Shown: positions 17,531 through 26,749, counted from the first letter of the stretch. The stretch is DNA of 64,000 nt from Labrenzia sp. PHM005 (GCF_006517275.1 NZ_CP041191.1:1172501-1236500); one strand, 5' to 3'. Notes: generated from the letters alone by a model not told the origin. Translations and numbers: made by a program.

Positions 17531-20323
17531 ATGAGCTTGTATCAAGACTACCTGAAAGAGATCGCTACTCGAAAAGAGCAGGGGCTCCACCCCAAGCCAA
17601 TCGAAGACGGCGCACTTGTCAGCGAGATCATTGCGCAGATCAAGGATCTGAACAACGAACACCGGCAAGAGTCCTTGAAATTCTTCATCTATAACACCCT
17701 GCCGGGCACAACGAGTGCGGCGGGTGAAAAGGCGAAGTTTTTAAAAGAGATCATTCTGGGCGAAGCGACTGTCGCGGAAATCACTCCGGCTTTTGCCTTT
17801 GAACTGCTGTCTCACATGAAGGGCGGCCCGTCCGTTGAGGTTCTGATTGATCTGGCTTTGGGAGAGGACCAGTCAACTGCAGAGCAGGCATCAGATGTTT
17901 TGAAGACACAGGTTTTCCTCTATGACGCCGATACGGATCGTCTGAAAGACGCCTATGAAGCTGGCAATGCCATCGCCAAAGACATTCTTGAAAGCTACGC
18001 CAAGGCGGAGTTCTTCACCAAGCTTCCGAACGTCGACGAAGAGATCAAGGTCGTCACCTACATTGCTGGTGAAGGCGATATCTCCACTGACCTTCTGTCA
18101 CCAGGCAACCAGGCGCACTCCCGTGCTGACCGTGAGCTGCACGGCAAGTGCATGATTTCGGAAAAGGCGCAGAAGGAAATCGAGGCGCTGAAGCTTCAGC
18201 ACCCGGACAAACGCGTCATGCTGATTGCCGAAAAAGGCACCATGGGCGTTGGTTCTTCCCGTATGTCTGGCGTCAACAACGTGGCGCTTTGGACCGGCAA
18301 ACAGGCGAGCCCTTACGTTCCTTTCGTGAACATTGCCCCAGTTGTTGCAGGCACCAATGGCATTTCGCCGATCTTCTTGACCACTGTTGGCGTGACCGGC
18401 GGTATTGGTGTCGACCTGAAAAACTGGGTCAAGAAAACGGACGCCGATGGCAACCCGATCCTGAACAATGACGGCAATCCGGTTCTGGAACAGAAGTACT
18501 CTGTCGAAACTGGTACCGTGTTAACCATCAACACCAAGACCAAGAAACTCTTCAGTGAAGATGGCAGTGAAGAACATGCTGACCTGGCATCTTCCTTCAC
18601 GCCGCAAAAAGTCGAGTTCATGAAGGCTGGCGGATCCTACGCTGTTGTCTTCGGCAAAAAGCTGCAGACATTGGCAGCCGAAACGCTTGGCATTGAAAAG
18701 CCGCAGGTCTTTGCTCCGTCAAAAGAAGTCTCGCATGAAGGCCAGGGCCTGACCGCAGTTGAAAAGATCTTCAACAAGAACGCTGTCGGCACGACCCCGG
18801 GCAAGACCTTGCACGCAGGCTCCGATGTCCGTGTGAAGGTCAACATTGTTGGCTCGCAGGACACCACCGGCCTGATGACCTCCCAGGAACTGGAAGCAAT
18901 GGCTGCGACCGTCATTTCCCCGATCGTGGATGGCGCTTATCAGTCCGGCTGTCACACAGCGTCTGTTTGGGACTTGAAGGCACAGGCCAATACACCGCGC
19001 CTCATGAAGTTCATGCACAAGTTCGGTTTGATCACCGGCCGGGACCCAAAAGACGTCTACCACCCGATGACGGACGTGATCCACAAGGTGCTCAACGACA
19101 TCACTGTAGACGACTGGGACGTTATCATCGGCGGCGACAGCCACACCCGCATGTCCAAGGGCGTCGCCTTCGGTGCGGACTCAGGTACTGTTGCGCTGGC
19201 TCTGGCAACCGGTGAAGCCACCATGCCGATCCCGGAATCTGTGAAGGTGACCTTCAAGGGCAAAATGGCTGACTGGATGGACTTCCGCGACGTCGTGCAT
19301 GCCACACAGGCACAGATGCTCAAGCAGCATGGCGACAACGTCTTCCAGGGCCGTATCATCGAGGTTCATATCGGAACACTGTTGGCCGACCAGGCCTTCA
19401 CCTTCACCGACTGGACAGCTGAGATGAAAGCTAAGGCTTCCATCTGTATCTCCAACGATGAGACGTTGATCGGCTCCCTGGAACTGGCCAAAGGCCGCAT
19501 CCAGGTGATGATCGACAAGGGTATGGACAACGACAAGAAGGTCCTTCAGGGCCTGATCGACAAGGCGGACAAGCGCATTGCCGAGATCAAGTCGGGTGAG
19601 AAGCCGGCTTTGACCCCGGACTCCAATGCCAAGTACTTCGCCGAAGTTGTTGTTGACCTTGATGAAATCATCGAGCCGATGATTGCGGATCCGGACGTCA
19701 ACAATGCAGATGTTTCCAAGCGGTACACCCACGACACCATTCGCCCTGTGTCCTTCTACAACGGCGAGAAAAAAGTCGATCTCGGCTTTGTCGGCTCCTG
19801 CATGGTGCACAAGGGTGACATGAAGATCGTTGCCCAGATGCTGAAGAACCTTGAAAAAGCCAAAGGCAAGGTTGAGTTCAAGGCGCCGCTCGTTGTGGCA
19901 GCTCCGACCTACAATATCATTGATGAGTTGAAGGAAGAGGGCGACTGGGAAGTTCTGGAGAAATACTCTGGCTTTGAGTTCGACGACAATGCGCCGAAGA
20001 CGACTGCCCGGACCGAGTACGAGAACATCCTCTATCTGGAGCGCCCGGGCTGTAACCTTTGCATGGGCAACCAGGAAAAGGCTGCCAAAGGCGACACCGT
20101 TCTGGCAACCTCCACACGTCTCTTCCAGGGCCGTGTTGTGGCAGACTCCGAGACCAAGAAAGGTGAGTCTCTGCTGGCCTCCACTCCGGTTGTTGTCTTG
20201 TCCGCCATTCTCGGCCGGACACCGGACCTGGAGGAGTACAAGGACGCTGTTGAGGGCATCGATCTGACCAAGTTCGCGCCGCCGCTGCAAAAGCCGCTGG
20301 ACAGCAGGTCCGTACACTTCTAA
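17531..20323 (+). CDS. acnB: Aconitate hydratase B
   Basis: This is the TCA-cycle enzyme that interconverts citrate and isocitrate through a 4Fe-4S cluster. It has 930 aa from ATG 17531 (MSLYQDYLKEIATRKEQG), longer than the 865 aa of E. coli AcnB. The N-terminal HEAT-like domain precedes the swivel domain, which is AcnB order rather than AcnA order. AcnB motifs include VIIGGDSHTRMSKGVAFGAD and GTVALALATGEATMPIPESV. The probable cluster ligands are C757 (GSCMVHKGD), C841 and C844 (GCNLCMGNQEKA). It is a single-gene unit bounded by the long leader and a strong terminator. Confidence 0.96.
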   Translation: MSLYQDYLKEIATRKEQGLHPKPIEDGALVSEIIAQIKDLNNEHRQESLKFFIYNTLPGTTSAAGEKAKFLKEIILGEATVAEITPAFAFELLSHMKGGPSVEVLIDLALGEDQSTAEQASDVLKTQVFLYDADTDRLKDAYEAGNAIAKDILESYAKAEFFTKLPNVDEEIKVVTYIAGEGDISTDLLSPGNQAHSRADRELHGKCMISEKAQKEIEALKLQHPDKRVMLIAEKGTMGVGSSRMSGVNNVALWTGKQASPYVPFVNIAPVVAGTNGISPIFLTTVGVTGGIGVDLKNWVKKTDADGNPILNNDGNPVLEQKYSVETGTVLTINTKTKKLFSEDGSEEHADLASSFTPQKVEFMKAGGSYAVVFGKKLQTLAAETLGIEKPQVFAPSKEVSHEGQGLTAVEKIFNKNAVGTTPGKTLHAGSDVRVKVNIVGSQDTTGLMTSQELEAMAATVISPIVDGAYQSGCHTASVWDLKAQANTPRLMKFMHKFGLITGRDPKDVYHPMTDVIHKVLNDITVDDWDVIIGGDSHTRMSKGVAFGADSGTVALALATGEATMPIPESVKVTFKGKMADWMDFRDVVHATQAQMLKQHGDNVFQGRIIEVHIGTLLADQAFTFTDWTAEMKAKASICISNDETLIGSLELAKGRIQVMIDKGMDNDKKVLQGLIDKADKRIAEIKSGEKPALTPDSNAKYFAEVVVDLDEIIEPMIADPDVNNADVSKRYTHDTIRPVSFYNGEKKVDLGFVGSCMVHKGDMKIVAQMLKNLEKAKGKVEFKAPLVVAAPTYNIIDELKEEGDWEVLEKYSGFEFDDNAPKTTARTEYENILYLERPGCNLCMGNQEKAAKGDTVLATSTRLFQGRVVADSETKKGESLLASTPVVVLSAILGRTPDLEEYKDAVEGIDLTKFAPPLQKPLDSRSVHF

Positions 20324-20349
20324 GCGGATCCCCGGTTTAAACCAATGAG

Positions 20350-20386
20350 AAGGGCGCGGCTGAATTTAGCTGCGCCCTTTTGTTTT
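20350..20386 (+). terminator. Terminator after acnB
   Basis: A 12-bp stem with one G-U pair, AAGGGCGCGGCT (20350-20361) / AGCTGCGCCCTT (20368-20379), has a 6-base loop and is followed by TTTTGTTTTT. Confidence 0.88.
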
Positions 20387-20461
20387 TGCTTATTCAGATT
20401 TTGATGGGATGTGGCGAACGCAGAAAGGCGGTCGTTTCAAAAACACCCTTGTTCAAAAAAT

Positions 20462-21172
20462 TCAATCGACGTCGTCGTCATCGGCCATATAGGCGTCCCA
20501 CAGATCCGGACGCCGTTCACGGGTAAGACGTTCAGCTTCCGCGAGGCGCCAATCATGGATCTTTTTGTGGTTGCCGGAGGTCAGCACCTCCGGAATGGTT
20601 TGGCCCTCAAACTCTGCAGGCCGGGTGTAATGCGGATGTTCTAGAAGTCCGGTCTCAAAACTTTCGGTATCCGCACTTTCCATATTGCCCATAACCCCGG
20701 GGATCAGGCGGATAACAGCGTCCAGCATTGTGATCGCGCCGATTTCGCCGCCGGAGAGGATATAGTCACCAATAGAAACTTCTTCCAGCTGACGCGTATC
20801 GATCACCCGTTGGTCGATGCCTTCAAACCGGCCGCAGACAATGATCGCACCTGGGCCTTCGGCCAGCTCATGGGCGCGTTTCTGTGTGAAGGGTTTACCC
20901 CGTGGGCTCATCAGGATGCGCGGACGGGGATCATCTTCTGGTGCCGCTGCATCAATCGCTTTGGCCAAAATGTCGGCCCGCAGCACCATACCAGCCCCGC
21001 CGCCGGCCGGGGTGTCGTCTACGGAGCGGTGTTTGTCCGTTGCAAAATCTCGGATCTGGCTGGTCTCCAGGTTCCACAAGTCCTTATCCAATGCCCGGCC
21101 GGACAGGCTTTGCCCAAGGGGGCCCGGAAACATGTCTGGGTAAAGCGTGAGAATGGTTGCCTTGAAGGCCAT
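20462..21172 (-). CDS. trmD: tRNA (guanine37-N1)-methyltransferase
   Basis: TrmD methylates G37 next to the anticodon with SAM and prevents +1 frameshifting. It has 236 aa. SPOUT-fold motifs are [33 protein letters not shown] and the knot region [20 protein letters not shown], followed by RLIPGVMGN. It belongs functionally to the rpsP-rimM-trmD cluster, but here a VanZ-like gene on the other strand separates it from rimM, so it needs its own promoter. The partner rplS, usually next to trmD, is not present in the 138 bases between trmD and acnB. Confidence 0.97.
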   Translation of the reverse strand: MAFKATILTLYPDMFPGPLGQSLSGRALDKDLWNLETSQIRDFATDKHRSVDDTPAGGGAGMVLRADILAKAIDAAAPEDDPRPRILMSPRGKPFTQKRAHELAEGPGAIIVCGRFEGIDQRVIDTRQLEEVSIGDYILSGGEIGAITMLDAVIRLIPGVMGNMESADTESFETGLLEHPHYTRPAEFEGQTIPEVLTSGNHKKIHDWRLAEAERLTRERRPDLWDAYMADDDDVD

Positions 21173-21316
21173 GAGTGCACCGTTTGTTGAACCGGCCGAC
21201 CGGTTTGTGGTGTTTGGACGCGCCGGGCAGCTTTAACCGATCATTTACCAAATACCCCGGTATTTAGCAGTCATTTGCCGGTCTAACTAATATGAAAGCT
21301 CTGATTAATCGTCACC

Positions 21317-21877
21317 GTGGTAAGTGACAAGGAGATATCAGTCAGGTGGTCTGCCGTGTTCCGTTTCCCGAGATCCAAATATAAGTTTCCAGACTTGCTG
21401 CTGTTAAGGTCAGACCCGCATTTTCTAGATATGTCGTTCAGCCGGGTTTTGCCGCTGGCTGTCCTGGTCGTATTCGGTGTTATGGTCGGGCTGGTTTTCG
21501 AAACAGGTGTGAGCCACCCCTACGACAAGATTCTCCACATCGGTTTTTTTGCGCTGCTGACGCTATCCATTCACGCATTGTTTTGCTGCCGCCTGCGCAT
21601 TTCCGCTTTGGTCGCAATGGGAATGGGCATTGCCGGGGAAATCGTTCAAGGGATGCTACCGCATCACCAAATGTCCGTGCCGGACATCATCGCCAATGCA
21701 ATTGGGGTGTCTTTGGTGGTTGCGCTGATTGCCTTGATCCGATCTGAAACCAGACAGGCTTTGGAGGATGAACCGGAAGACATAGATCTGGGGGAAATGG
21801 GTCTGAAGCCAGTGGCGACCCGTTATTTATCCGGTGAGGCCCCGGACGAATCTGACGGCTTTTCGTCGGACAAATAG
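21317..21877 (+). CDS. VanZ-like family membrane protein
   Basis: This small integral membrane protein has hydrophobic segments at about residues 43-60, 75-92, 97-113 and 124-140, counted from GTG 21317. The VanZ-like signature is DKILHIGFFALLTLSI and the later GIAGEIVQGMLP with SVPDIIANAIGVSL. VanZ-like proteins are linked to glycopeptide resistance in some firmicutes, but most have no known role. The start is uncertain: GTG 21317, GTG 21356 and ATG 21431 are possible, and the last gives a typical VanZ length of 148 aa. An AAGGAG at 21329-21334 has no obvious matching start. The 3' end overlaps rimM by 55 bases in antisense. Confidence 0.8.
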   Translation: MVSDKEISVRWSAVFRFPRSKYKFPDLLLLRSDPHFLDMSFSRVLPLAVLVVFGVMVGLVFETGVSHPYDKILHIGFFALLTLSIHALFCCRLRISALVAMGMGIAGEIVQGMLPHHQMSVPDIIANAIGVSLVVALIALIRSETRQALEDEPEDIDLGEMGLKPVATRYLSGEAPDESDGFSSDK

Positions 21878-22380
21878 TCTTCAGGTAAGTCCACCGTTAC
21901 GAACCCGGCTTCCAGATTGATTTCCGGAACGAAGTCCTTGGTAAACGGGATATAGAAGGTTTTGCCGCGCTTAGGCCGGATTTCCAGAAGATCGCCGGCA
22001 CCAAAATCCTCGACAGCCACAATTTTGCCCATGGCTTTGCCATCGGGATCCTGGACAGTCAGTCCGTTCAGGTCTGAATAGTAAAATTCATCGTCTTCTG
22101 TGTCAGGCAGCTGATCCCGGTCGATGTAGAGTTCGACGCCGTTCAGTTCTTCCGCCCTGTTGCGGTCGGTCACTTCCTTGAATTTGGTGACAACGACCGT
22201 CTTTTGCACCCGCGCATTCTGTACCTCAAACGACTGTTTGCCGTCCTTGGTGGTCAAAACACCGTAGTCGGTGAAGGAAAGCGGGTCATCGCCAAAGGGC
22301 TTGACCCGCACTTCCCCGCGAACGCCATGCGCCGCGCCAATCTTGGCCATCAGCACCTTTTGTGTCTCATTTGAGCTCAT
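21823..22380 (-). CDS. rimM: Ribosome maturation factor RimM
   Basis: RimM binds S19 and assists maturation of the head of the 30S subunit. It has 185 aa: an N-terminal RimM barrel (AKIGAAHGVRGEVRVKPFGD, then VEDRD-like spacing to about residue 90) and a C-terminal PRC barrel (GKIVAVEDFGAGDLLEIRP, FYIPFTKDFVPEI). It lies 43 bases after rpsP in the same direction. Its acidic, serine-rich C-terminal tail is encoded in the stretch that overlaps the VanZ-like gene on the other strand. Confidence 0.96.
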   Translation of the reverse strand: MSSNETQKVLMAKIGAAHGVRGEVRVKPFGDDPLSFTDYGVLTTKDGKQSFEVQNARVQKTVVVTKFKEVTDRNRAEELNGVELYIDRDQLPDTEDDEFYYSDLNGLTVQDPDGKAMGKIVAVEDFGAGDLLEIRPKRGKTFYIPFTKDFVPEINLEAGFVTVDLPEDYLSDEKPSDSSGASPDK

Positions 22381-22423
22381 TTCAAAAGGCCCTCAAACCG
22401 TCAGCTGCGCGGTGCCGTCAATC

Positions 22424-22810
22424 TTACTCAGCCGCTGCTTCTTCGGAAGCGGCTGCAGCGGCGGCTGCAGCTTCTTCTTCAGCTGCTTTTTTCTCGTCGA
22501 GACGTTCTTGTGCCTTACGGCCGAGCTGAGCTTTTTTCGGGTTGTTGCGCGGCTCGCGCTTCAAAAGGCCTTCAGCGTCGAGGAAACGGGCAACACGGTC
22601 GGTCGGCTGTGCGCCGGTGCCGAGCCAGTACTTCACACGCTCAACGTTCAGCTGAACGCGGTCTTCGGAATCCTTCGGCAGCATCGGGTTGTAAGACCCG
22701 ACCTTTTCGATGAAGCGGCCATCACGCGGTGCGCGGATGTCAGCGATCACGATGCGGTAGTACGGGCGTTTCTTGGAACCGCCGCGCGCCAGGCGAATTT
22801 TCGTAGCCAT
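22424..22810 (-). CDS. rpsP: 30S ribosomal protein S16
   Basis: This is a small-subunit ribosomal protein of 128 aa from ATG 22810, with GGAG upstream on its strand; an upstream in-frame extension to 22861 is rejected. The S16 signature is [20 protein letters not shown], followed by [16 protein letters not shown] and [17 protein letters not shown]. The C-terminus carries an extension beyond the S16 fold, rich in Lys, Glu and Ala, as in other alphaproteobacteria. It sits between chorismate mutase (19 bases) and rimM (43 bases) in the operon. Confidence 0.98.
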   Translation of the reverse strand: MATKIRLARGGSKKRPYYRIVIADIRAPRDGRFIEKVGSYNPMLPKDSEDRVQLNVERVKYWLGTGAQPTDRVARFLDAEGLLKREPRNNPKKAQLGRKAQERLDEKKAAEEEAAAAAAAASEEAAAE

Positions 22811-22829
22811 TTTGTTTCTCCAGTTTGTT

Positions 22830-23153
22830 TCAGTTGCCGGCTTCAGCGGCAATGGCTTCATGGTGCCGGATCACTTCGCGAACGATGAAGTTCAGGAATT
22901 TCTCGGCAAAGTCAGGATCGAGATTGGCTTCGGCTGCCAGCGTGCGCAGCCGCTCGATCTGAATTTTCTCCCGCGCCGGATCAGCCGGCGGTAGGTCGTT
23001 GGTGGCTTTCAAAACACCCACTTTCTGGGTGCATTTGAAACGTTCTGCGAGCATGTGAATGAGCGCTGCGTCGATGTTGTCGATCGATCCGCGCAGGGAC
23101 TTCAGCTCTTCAAGAGCCGCGCTCTGGCCCAATTGGCTTTCCGCATGGCTCAT
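22830..23153 (-). CDS. Chorismate mutase, AroQ class
   Basis: This enzyme converts chorismate to prephenate for Phe/Tyr synthesis. The 107-aa all-helical monofunctional AroQ protein has [20 protein letters not shown] (helix 1), [20 protein letters not shown] (active-site Lys and Arg region) and [16 protein letters not shown] (helix 3). Its start overlaps the ffh stop by four bases (ATGA), which implies translational coupling. The presence of a chorismate mutase between ffh and rpsP is a known alphaproteobacterial arrangement. Confidence 0.93.
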   Translation of the reverse strand: MSHAESQLGQSAALEELKSLRGSIDNIDAALIHMLAERFKCTQKVGVLKATNDLPPADPAREKIQIERLRTLAAEANLDPDFAEKFLNFIVREVIRHHEAIAAEAGN

Positions 23154-24694
23154 CGTTTTTTACCTTTTCCCATGCCCGGAAGACCCGGCATTTTCGAGCC
23201 GCCGAGCCCCGGCAGGCCAGGCATACCCGGCATCCCAGGGGCGCCCAGACCCGGCATTCCGCCCGGCAGGCCTTTCGGCAGTTCCATTCCGTCGGGCAAT
23301 TGGCCGGACTTGGCCATTTCTTCAAGCTGTTTCGGATCGACATCCGGCATTCCGCCGCCCATGCCGCCCATCAGCTTGCCGAGCATGCCTTTGCCCTTGC
23401 CCATCTTCTTCATCATGTCCGCCATCTGGCGGTGCATTTTCAAAAGTTTGTTGACCTCGGCCACCTGCACACCAGAGCCGGCTGCGATGCGTTTCTTGCG
23501 GCTGGCTTTCAAGAGGTCGGGCTTTTTGCGTTCGGTCGGCGTCATCGACTGGATGATCGCGACCTGGCGCTTGAACATCTTGTCGTCGAGACCGGATGCC
23601 TCGATCTGCTTTTTCATTTTGCCAACGCCCGGCAGCATGCCCATCATGCCGGACATTCCACCCAGCTTTTCCATCTGCTTCAGCTGCTCGGCGAGATCAT
23701 CCAGGTCAAAATGACCTTTCTGCATCTTCTTCGCCATCTTTGCGGCCTGTTCCGCATCAATGGCTTCAGCCGCTTTTTCAACGAGCGAAACAATGTCGCC
23801 CATGCCGAGGATGCGGTCGGCGATCCGCTTTGGATGGAAGTCTTCCAGTGCGTCGGATTTTTCACCGGTACCGATCAGCTTGACCGGTTTGCCGGTCACC
23901 GCCTGCATGGAGAGCGCCGCACCGCCGCGTCCATCGCCGTCCATTCGGGTCAGCGCAATACCGGTGATGCCAACCCGCTCGTCAAAGCTTTTGGCCAGAT
24001 TGACGGCGTCCTGACCGGTGAGGCTATCGGCGACCAGAATAATTTCATGCGGATTGGCAGCGGATTTCACCTCCGCCATTTCCACCATCAACGGCTCGTC
24101 GATGTGAATGCGGCCGGCAGTGTCGAGCAGGACCACGTCGTAACCGCCGAGCTTGGCCGCGGACATGGCCCGGTTGGCGATCTCTACCGGACCCTGGCCT
24201 TCGATGATCGGCAGCGTGTCGACGTCGTTCTGCTCACCCAGAACCTTGAGCTGTTCTTGCGCAGCCGGACGGCGGGTGTCGAGCGAGGCCATCAGCACCT
24301 TGCGCTTGTCGCGCTGGGTAAAGCGGCGGGCGACCTTGGCGGTGGTAGTCGTTTTACCGGAGCCTTGCAAACCGACCATCATTATCGCGACCGGTGCCGG
24401 TGCATTCAGGTCAATCGGCTGAGCGTCCTCGCCGAGCATCTCGATCAGTTGGTCATGAACGATCTTCACAACCATCTGGCCCGGCGTCACGGATTTGACG
24501 ACTTCCGCGCCAACCGCACGGTGGCGGACTTTATCAGTGAAAGAGCGTACGATCGGCAGGGCGACGTCGGCTTCAATCAGCGCGCGGCGGATTTCGCGCA
24601 TCGCTTCATTGACGTCGTTTTCCGACAGCGCACCCCGGCCGGTCAGCTTGTCGAAAACGCCACTTAGTCGATCTGATAGGCTTTCAAACATCAA
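23150..24694 (-). CDS. ffh: Signal recognition particle protein Ffh (SRP54)
   Basis: This is the GTPase of the signal recognition particle. It binds 4.5S RNA and hydrophobic signal sequences and delivers ribosomes to FtsY. It has 514 aa. The N domain is followed by the G domain with P-loop GLQGSGKTTTTAKVARRF, DTAGRIHID, and TRMDGDGRGGAALS. The methionine-rich M domain has SMTPTERKKPDLLKASRKKR and an RRAxGSG-like RIAAGSGV. The tail beyond about residue 455 is a Gly-Met-Pro-rich repeat (units such as GMPGLPGLGG). The gene heads the operon; the 4.5S RNA gene is not in the window. Confidence 0.98.
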   Translation of the reverse strand: MMFESLSDRLSGVFDKLTGRGALSENDVNEAMREIRRALIEADVALPIVRSFTDKVRHRAVGAEVVKSVTPGQMVVKIVHDQLIEMLGEDAQPIDLNAPAPVAIMMVGLQGSGKTTTTAKVARRFTQRDKRKVLMASLDTRRPAAQEQLKVLGEQNDVDTLPIIEGQGPVEIANRAMSAAKLGGYDVVLLDTAGRIHIDEPLMVEMAEVKSAANPHEIILVADSLTGQDAVNLAKSFDERVGITGIALTRMDGDGRGGAALSMQAVTGKPVKLIGTGEKSDALEDFHPKRIADRILGMGDIVSLVEKAAEAIDAEQAAKMAKKMQKGHFDLDDLAEQLKQMEKLGGMSGMMGMLPGVGKMKKQIEASGLDDKMFKRQVAIIQSMTPTERKKPDLLKASRKKRIAAGSGVQVAEVNKLLKMHRQMADMMKKMGKGKGMLGKLMGGMGGGMPDVDPKQLEEMAKSGQLPDGMELPKGLPGGMPGLGAPGMPGMPGLPGLGGSKMPGLPGMGKGKKR

Positions 24695-25043
24695 AAGTCC
24701 TCAAGGTCACACTTATCGGGAAATCTCCCGAACCATATGGGGAACCGGCGCCCAAATCCAACCGAATGCGGTAACGCAAAGCAGTTTCGCACCCGAGGGC
24801 GCATCGCGCTGTCGGGTGTGAACCTCCGGGATCTCTTTACACCTTTGCGGGTCCCGGTCGGCGGATTGAATTGTCAGTCACTCATATGGAGTTCGCGGGT
24901 GTATGCCGGAAACCTCAGGAAGAGTCAAGGATGGGCGGGGTTTCTGGCCGCAGTGTGCCTGTTAAAAATCGCTTTCCCGGCTTTGGGCCGGGAAGACGAC
25001 ATCTGAGTCCCGCTTCAAGACCGGGACGGCGCAGGCTTTGAAA
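24695..25043. other. 349-bp intergenic region upstream of ffh
   Basis: No supported gene is seen; a short plus-strand frame here has no family resemblance or ribosome site. The ffh side should hold the operon promoter. The other side carries the terminator of the DJ-1 family gene (24963-24994) and a second small hairpin, GTCCCG (25007-25012) / CGGGAC (25022-25027). Confidence 0.5.
24963..24995 (-). terminator. Terminator after DJ-1 family gene
   Basis: The stem TTCCCGGC (24974-24981) / GCCGGGAA (24987-24994) has a 5-base loop. Read on the minus strand it is followed within a few bases by ATTTTT. It lies 49 bases past the stop codon of the DJ-1/PfpI family gene. Confidence 0.6.
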
Positions 25044-25712
25044 CTACGCCGCTTCACCAAACAGCTTCAACCGTTCCTGCCGCGAATGCTCCATCCGGCG
25101 CCGGGCTTCGGCTACAATATCTTCCGGCGCTTCTTCCGGTGTGCCGCAGGAAAATGGCGGGGCCGGGGCATATTCCATCGCCAATTGGATAGTTTTGGCC
25201 TCTTCTTCGCCTAAGAGGTCGGCCAGGATCTCAAGCCCAAAATCAATGCCGGATGTGATGCCGCCAGCGGTGTAGATGTTGCCGTCCTTCACCACGCGGT
25301 CCTTGATCGGGATGGCGCCCATAGCAGGCAAAAAGTCGACAGCATTCCAGTGGCAAGTCGCCCGCTTTCCTTTCAAAATGCCGGCCATGCCGAGCACCAA
25401 TGATCCGGTGCAGACGGATGTGATGTACTTCGCGCTTGCTGCCTGCTTTCGGACAAACGCCAGCACTTCTCCATCCTGAAGCAAGGGATTGACCCCGCCG
25501 CCGCCCGGAACACACAGGACATCGAGGTTGGGGCAATTTTCGAACGTCGTATCCGGCCGGATCTCCATGCCGCTTGTTGTTTTGATCGAGTCGCGTGATT
25601 TCCAGATCAGGTGGACCTTGGCGCCTGGAACACCGGCAAAAGCATCATTAGGACCCGCCACATCCAGCAATTGGACGTTTGGAAAGATCAATAGGCCAAA
25701 TGTAAGGTTCAT
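25044..25712 (-). CDS. DJ-1/PfpI family protein, isonitrile-hydratase-like
   Basis: This 222-aa DJ-1 superfamily protein starts at ATG 25712 (MNLTFGLLIFPNVQLLDVAG), with AAGGAGA upstream. Longer in-frame readings run into the neighbouring divergent gene and are rejected. The nucleophilic elbow is SVCTGSLVLGMAGILKGKRA with the reactive Cys, followed by TCHW; upstream is VLCVPGGGGVNPLL. The arrangement resembles Pseudomonas isonitrile hydratase (InhA) and related hydratases or glyoxalase-like proteins. True activity is unknown. The gene is divergent from a GlxA-type regulator built on the same fold, its probable regulator. Confidence 0.85.
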   Translation of the reverse strand: MNLTFGLLIFPNVQLLDVAGPNDAFAGVPGAKVHLIWKSRDSIKTTSGMEIRPDTTFENCPNLDVLCVPGGGGVNPLLQDGEVLAFVRKQAASAKYITSVCTGSLVLGMAGILKGKRATCHWNAVDFLPAMGAIPIKDRVVKDGNIYTAGGITSGIDFGLEILADLLGEEEAKTIQLAMEYAPAPPFSCGTPEEAPEDIVAEARRRMEHSRQERLKLFGEAA

Positions 25713-25792
25713 ATCGGTCTCCTTGTTGACAAGGAAAGACTTAGCAGTCCACTGTTTGGCGATCTGGTCATTCACCCCAAGGTTTTCGCCAA

Positions 25793-26749
25793 ATGACGCG
25801 CCGGATCGAATTCCTGGCATATGAAGCCGTTCAAATCCTGGACATTACGGGTCCTCTGCAGGTGTTCGCCTCTGCCAATGACCTCCTGCAGACCCAAGGA
25901 AAACCAACAGCTTACGACCTTGAAACGGTCGCCAAGCCTTCAACAGTGAAAAGCTCCAGCGGCCTGGCCTTGATTGCCAATCCTTTGCCTCAAGCCGGAA
26001 CGGCGGTTGATACTGTGCTGGTTCCGGGTGGGTTCGGTATCGACAAGGTTTGCGAAGATCGCGAGCTGATAAGTTGGCTGACCTCCCGTGCGGCAACCGC
26101 GCGGCGTGTGGCGTCCGTGTGCAGTGGAGCCTTTCTGCTGGCAACCGCCGGATTGCTCGACGGCAAGTATGCTGCGACCCATTGGCAGCGCTGCGCTGAA
26201 TTCAAGGAACGGTTTCCGGACGTCCGGCTCAAGTCAGATCCGATCTATGTTCAAGACGGCAATCTCTGGACTTCTGCTGGCATCACCGCTGGGATTGATC
26301 TCGCGCTTGCTCTTGTTCAGGAAGATCTTGGCCGGGAAATCGCTCTTGGCGTTGCCCGCCAGCTGGTGGTGTTTTTAAAGCGGCCCGGAGGGCAGTCTCA
26401 GTTCAGCGCGGCACTGGATCTTCAAAACGACAGCGGTCGCTTCGATCAGCTGCACAGTTGGATGATGCAGAACCTTCAGCAGCCCATCACCTTGAACGAC
26501 ATGGCCGAACAGGCAGTCATGAGCCCGCGCACCTTGTCGCGCCATTACAAAAAGGAGACGGGCCGCAGCCCGATGCGCACCCTGGAAGAAATGCGGCTGG
26601 ATCGGGTCCGGCATTTGCTGGAGCAAGGACGCCCTGTGGCTCAGGCAGCAACACGCAGCGGCTTTGGAACCGAGGAAACCCTGCGCCAGGCGTTCCATCG
26701 GCGCTTCGGGGTTAGTCCGCAGGCTTATCGGGAACGGTTTTCAAACTAA
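25793..26749 (+). CDS. GlxA-family AraC-type regulator (DJ-1 domain plus HTH)
   Basis: This 318-aa regulator has an N-terminal DJ-1/PfpI sensor domain (IEFLAYEAVQILDITGPLQV, VASVCSGAFLLATAGLLDGK) and a C-terminal AraC HTH (ITLNDMAEQAVMSPRTLSRH and RQAFHRRFGVSPQAYRERF). The cysteine of the elbow is kept. AraC proteins of this GlxA/FtrA/CdhR class control catabolism of choline derivatives, arginine and other amines. The ligand here is unknown. The close divergent DJ-1 enzyme, 80 bases away, is the likely target. Confidence 0.92.
   Translation: MTRRIEFLAYEAVQILDITGPLQVFASANDLLQTQGKPTAYDLETVAKPSTVKSSSGLALIANPLPQAGTAVDTVLVPGGFGIDKVCEDRELISWLTSRAATARRVASVCSGAFLLATAGLLDGKYAATHWQRCAEFKERFPDVRLKSDPIYVQDGNLWTSAGITAGIDLALALVQEDLGREIALGVARQLVVFLKRPGGQSQFSAALDLQNDSGRFDQLHSWMMQNLQQPITLNDMAEQAVMSPRTLSRHYKKETGRSPMRTLEEMRLDRVRHLLEQGRPVAQAATRSGFGTEETLRQAFHRRFGVSPQAYRERFSN

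Noticed and set aside
19181..20317. 378-codon minus-strand frame inside acnB
   Set aside because: It lies wholly antisense to acnB, whose codons show the normal pattern; no domain resemblance or ribosome site.
21232..21247. CtrA-like TTAA-N7-TTTA near the VanZ-like gene
   Set aside because: One mismatch in a core half-site and no supporting context; too weak to call.
23160..23300. Repeated GGCATTCC/GCCCGG-type units that could look like a direct repeat array
   Set aside because: They are the codons of the Gly-Met-Pro-rich C-terminal tail of Ffh; spacing and sequence do not fit CRISPR or a mobile element.
23300..24667. Long plus-strand open frame of 455 codons opposite ffh
   Set aside because: It is the antisense shadow of the strongly conserved ffh gene, has His-rich low-complexity composition, and shows no family motif.
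24737..25006. Possible small gene in the ffh upstream region
   Set aside because: No ribosome site, no recognisable motif, and overlaps the terminator of the DJ-1 gene.
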